This document shows, piece by piece, positions 18,720 to 19,218 of a stretch of DNA of 19,218 bases. The first letter of the stretch is position 1; each line of letters starts with the position of its first letter. Both the position numbers and the translations under genes were made by a program. The notes under the pieces are model-generated. The model saw only the letters and a list, made by a program, of their open reading frames with translations. It searched no databases and was not told the DNA's origin. The stretch is from the NCBI GenBank assembly GCA_038093515.1, contig JBBPSI010000359.1, positions 1 through 19,218 of the forward strand, read 5' to 3'. The stretch comes from Butyriboletus loyo (Eukaryota > Basidiomycota > Agaricomycetes > Boletales > Boletaceae).

Positions 18720-19218
18720 GTTAAAGAACGGAGCTAGGGTTCGTTCCTGTATAACAACATGCCGCAAGAACGGGTGATGATTGATGCACTGGTGAGACAG
18801 GAGCGTAGTAGCACGGCGTTTATTGGCCTTTTGTACACAGCCAGGGCTTTCCTGGACGCTAGGCGCTGTACGGTATCTTATTATTAGCGTTGTGCGGTGT
18901 TGCCTGTTCGACCCGTCCGTTTATAGACTCATGAATCAACCATCACAGGTAGAATATATAGTGTCATCGCAATTGCACCCGCTTCAATTCAATTGTATAC
19001 AGCCTTCGCTTGTTTCATTGTAGAGGGCGGGAATGACTGCTCTTGTAAACAAGTGTTGGTATTCCCGTGGTAAAAAATATAAAGTTTAGCCCCATCAGCG
19101 CTCGCAGCGACAATATTGCGATGTGATGGCATGCAAAGTGGGGGTCGAGTGTCAGATAGACGAGGTTTGGTCATGTAATCTAGGCACTTGTCCAGGTCTG
19201 GCCATTTTGGTGGCCCAG
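18720..19218. other. right end of window, nothing identified
   Basis: Short open stretches only (18823-19023 +, 18989-19174 -), no motif, RNA gene or repeat seen. Confidence 0.4.

Overview
The window looks like nuclear DNA from a filamentous basidiomycete, most likely an Agaricomycete. I infer this from three things. The one large intact gene is split by 22 GT-AG introns of about 49-73 bases. The recognisable protein remains (WD40-TPR-HET, C2-TPR, a sacsin-like HSP90-type ATPase with the fungal DUF3684 layout, a pogo/Fot1-type transposase tail) are typical of expanded Agaricomycete families. There are no operons or ribosome-binding sites. All family calls are recognition by eye; no search was run.

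Layout. 1-3480: mostly unassigned, with a possible HET-protein tail at the extreme left on the + strand. 3498-4080 (+): relic of a pogo/Fot1-like DNA transposon, with a decayed terminal repeat and a frameshifted transposase C-terminus. 4140-5680: nothing identified. About 5690-8640 (-): a long ruin of one WD40-TPR-HET gene, with domains in the expected order but broken by many frameshifts and stops. 8707-9309 (-): a decayed small heat-shock protein (Hsp20) gene with a good heat-shock-element match upstream. 9849-14103 (-): the centrepiece, an apparently intact gene of about 23 exons for a roughly 1,000-residue sacsin/HSP90-like ATPase whose usual C-terminal half is replaced by a short, basic, disordered-looking tail. 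14425-14558: a 134-bp MITE with 24-bp terminal inverted repeats and flanking TA. About 15030-16530 (+): a ruined C2-TPR gene. 16540-19218: simple repeats, a short dispersed repeat, a palindrome, and weak hints of one membrane-protein gene on the - strand.

How the pieces relate. WD40, TPR and HET modules, HSP90-like ATPases and small HSPs are all connected with protein quality control or with fungal non-self recognition. The window can be read as a graveyard of a rapidly evolving recognition or chaperone cluster in which one ATPase gene is still open. The frameshifts in the ruins are unlikely to be assembly noise, because the ATPase gene keeps frame and splice phase over about 3 kb of coding sequence in the same window. 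The MITE ends match the decayed transposon end at 3498 closely, so one DNA-transposon family seems to have acted at both sites.
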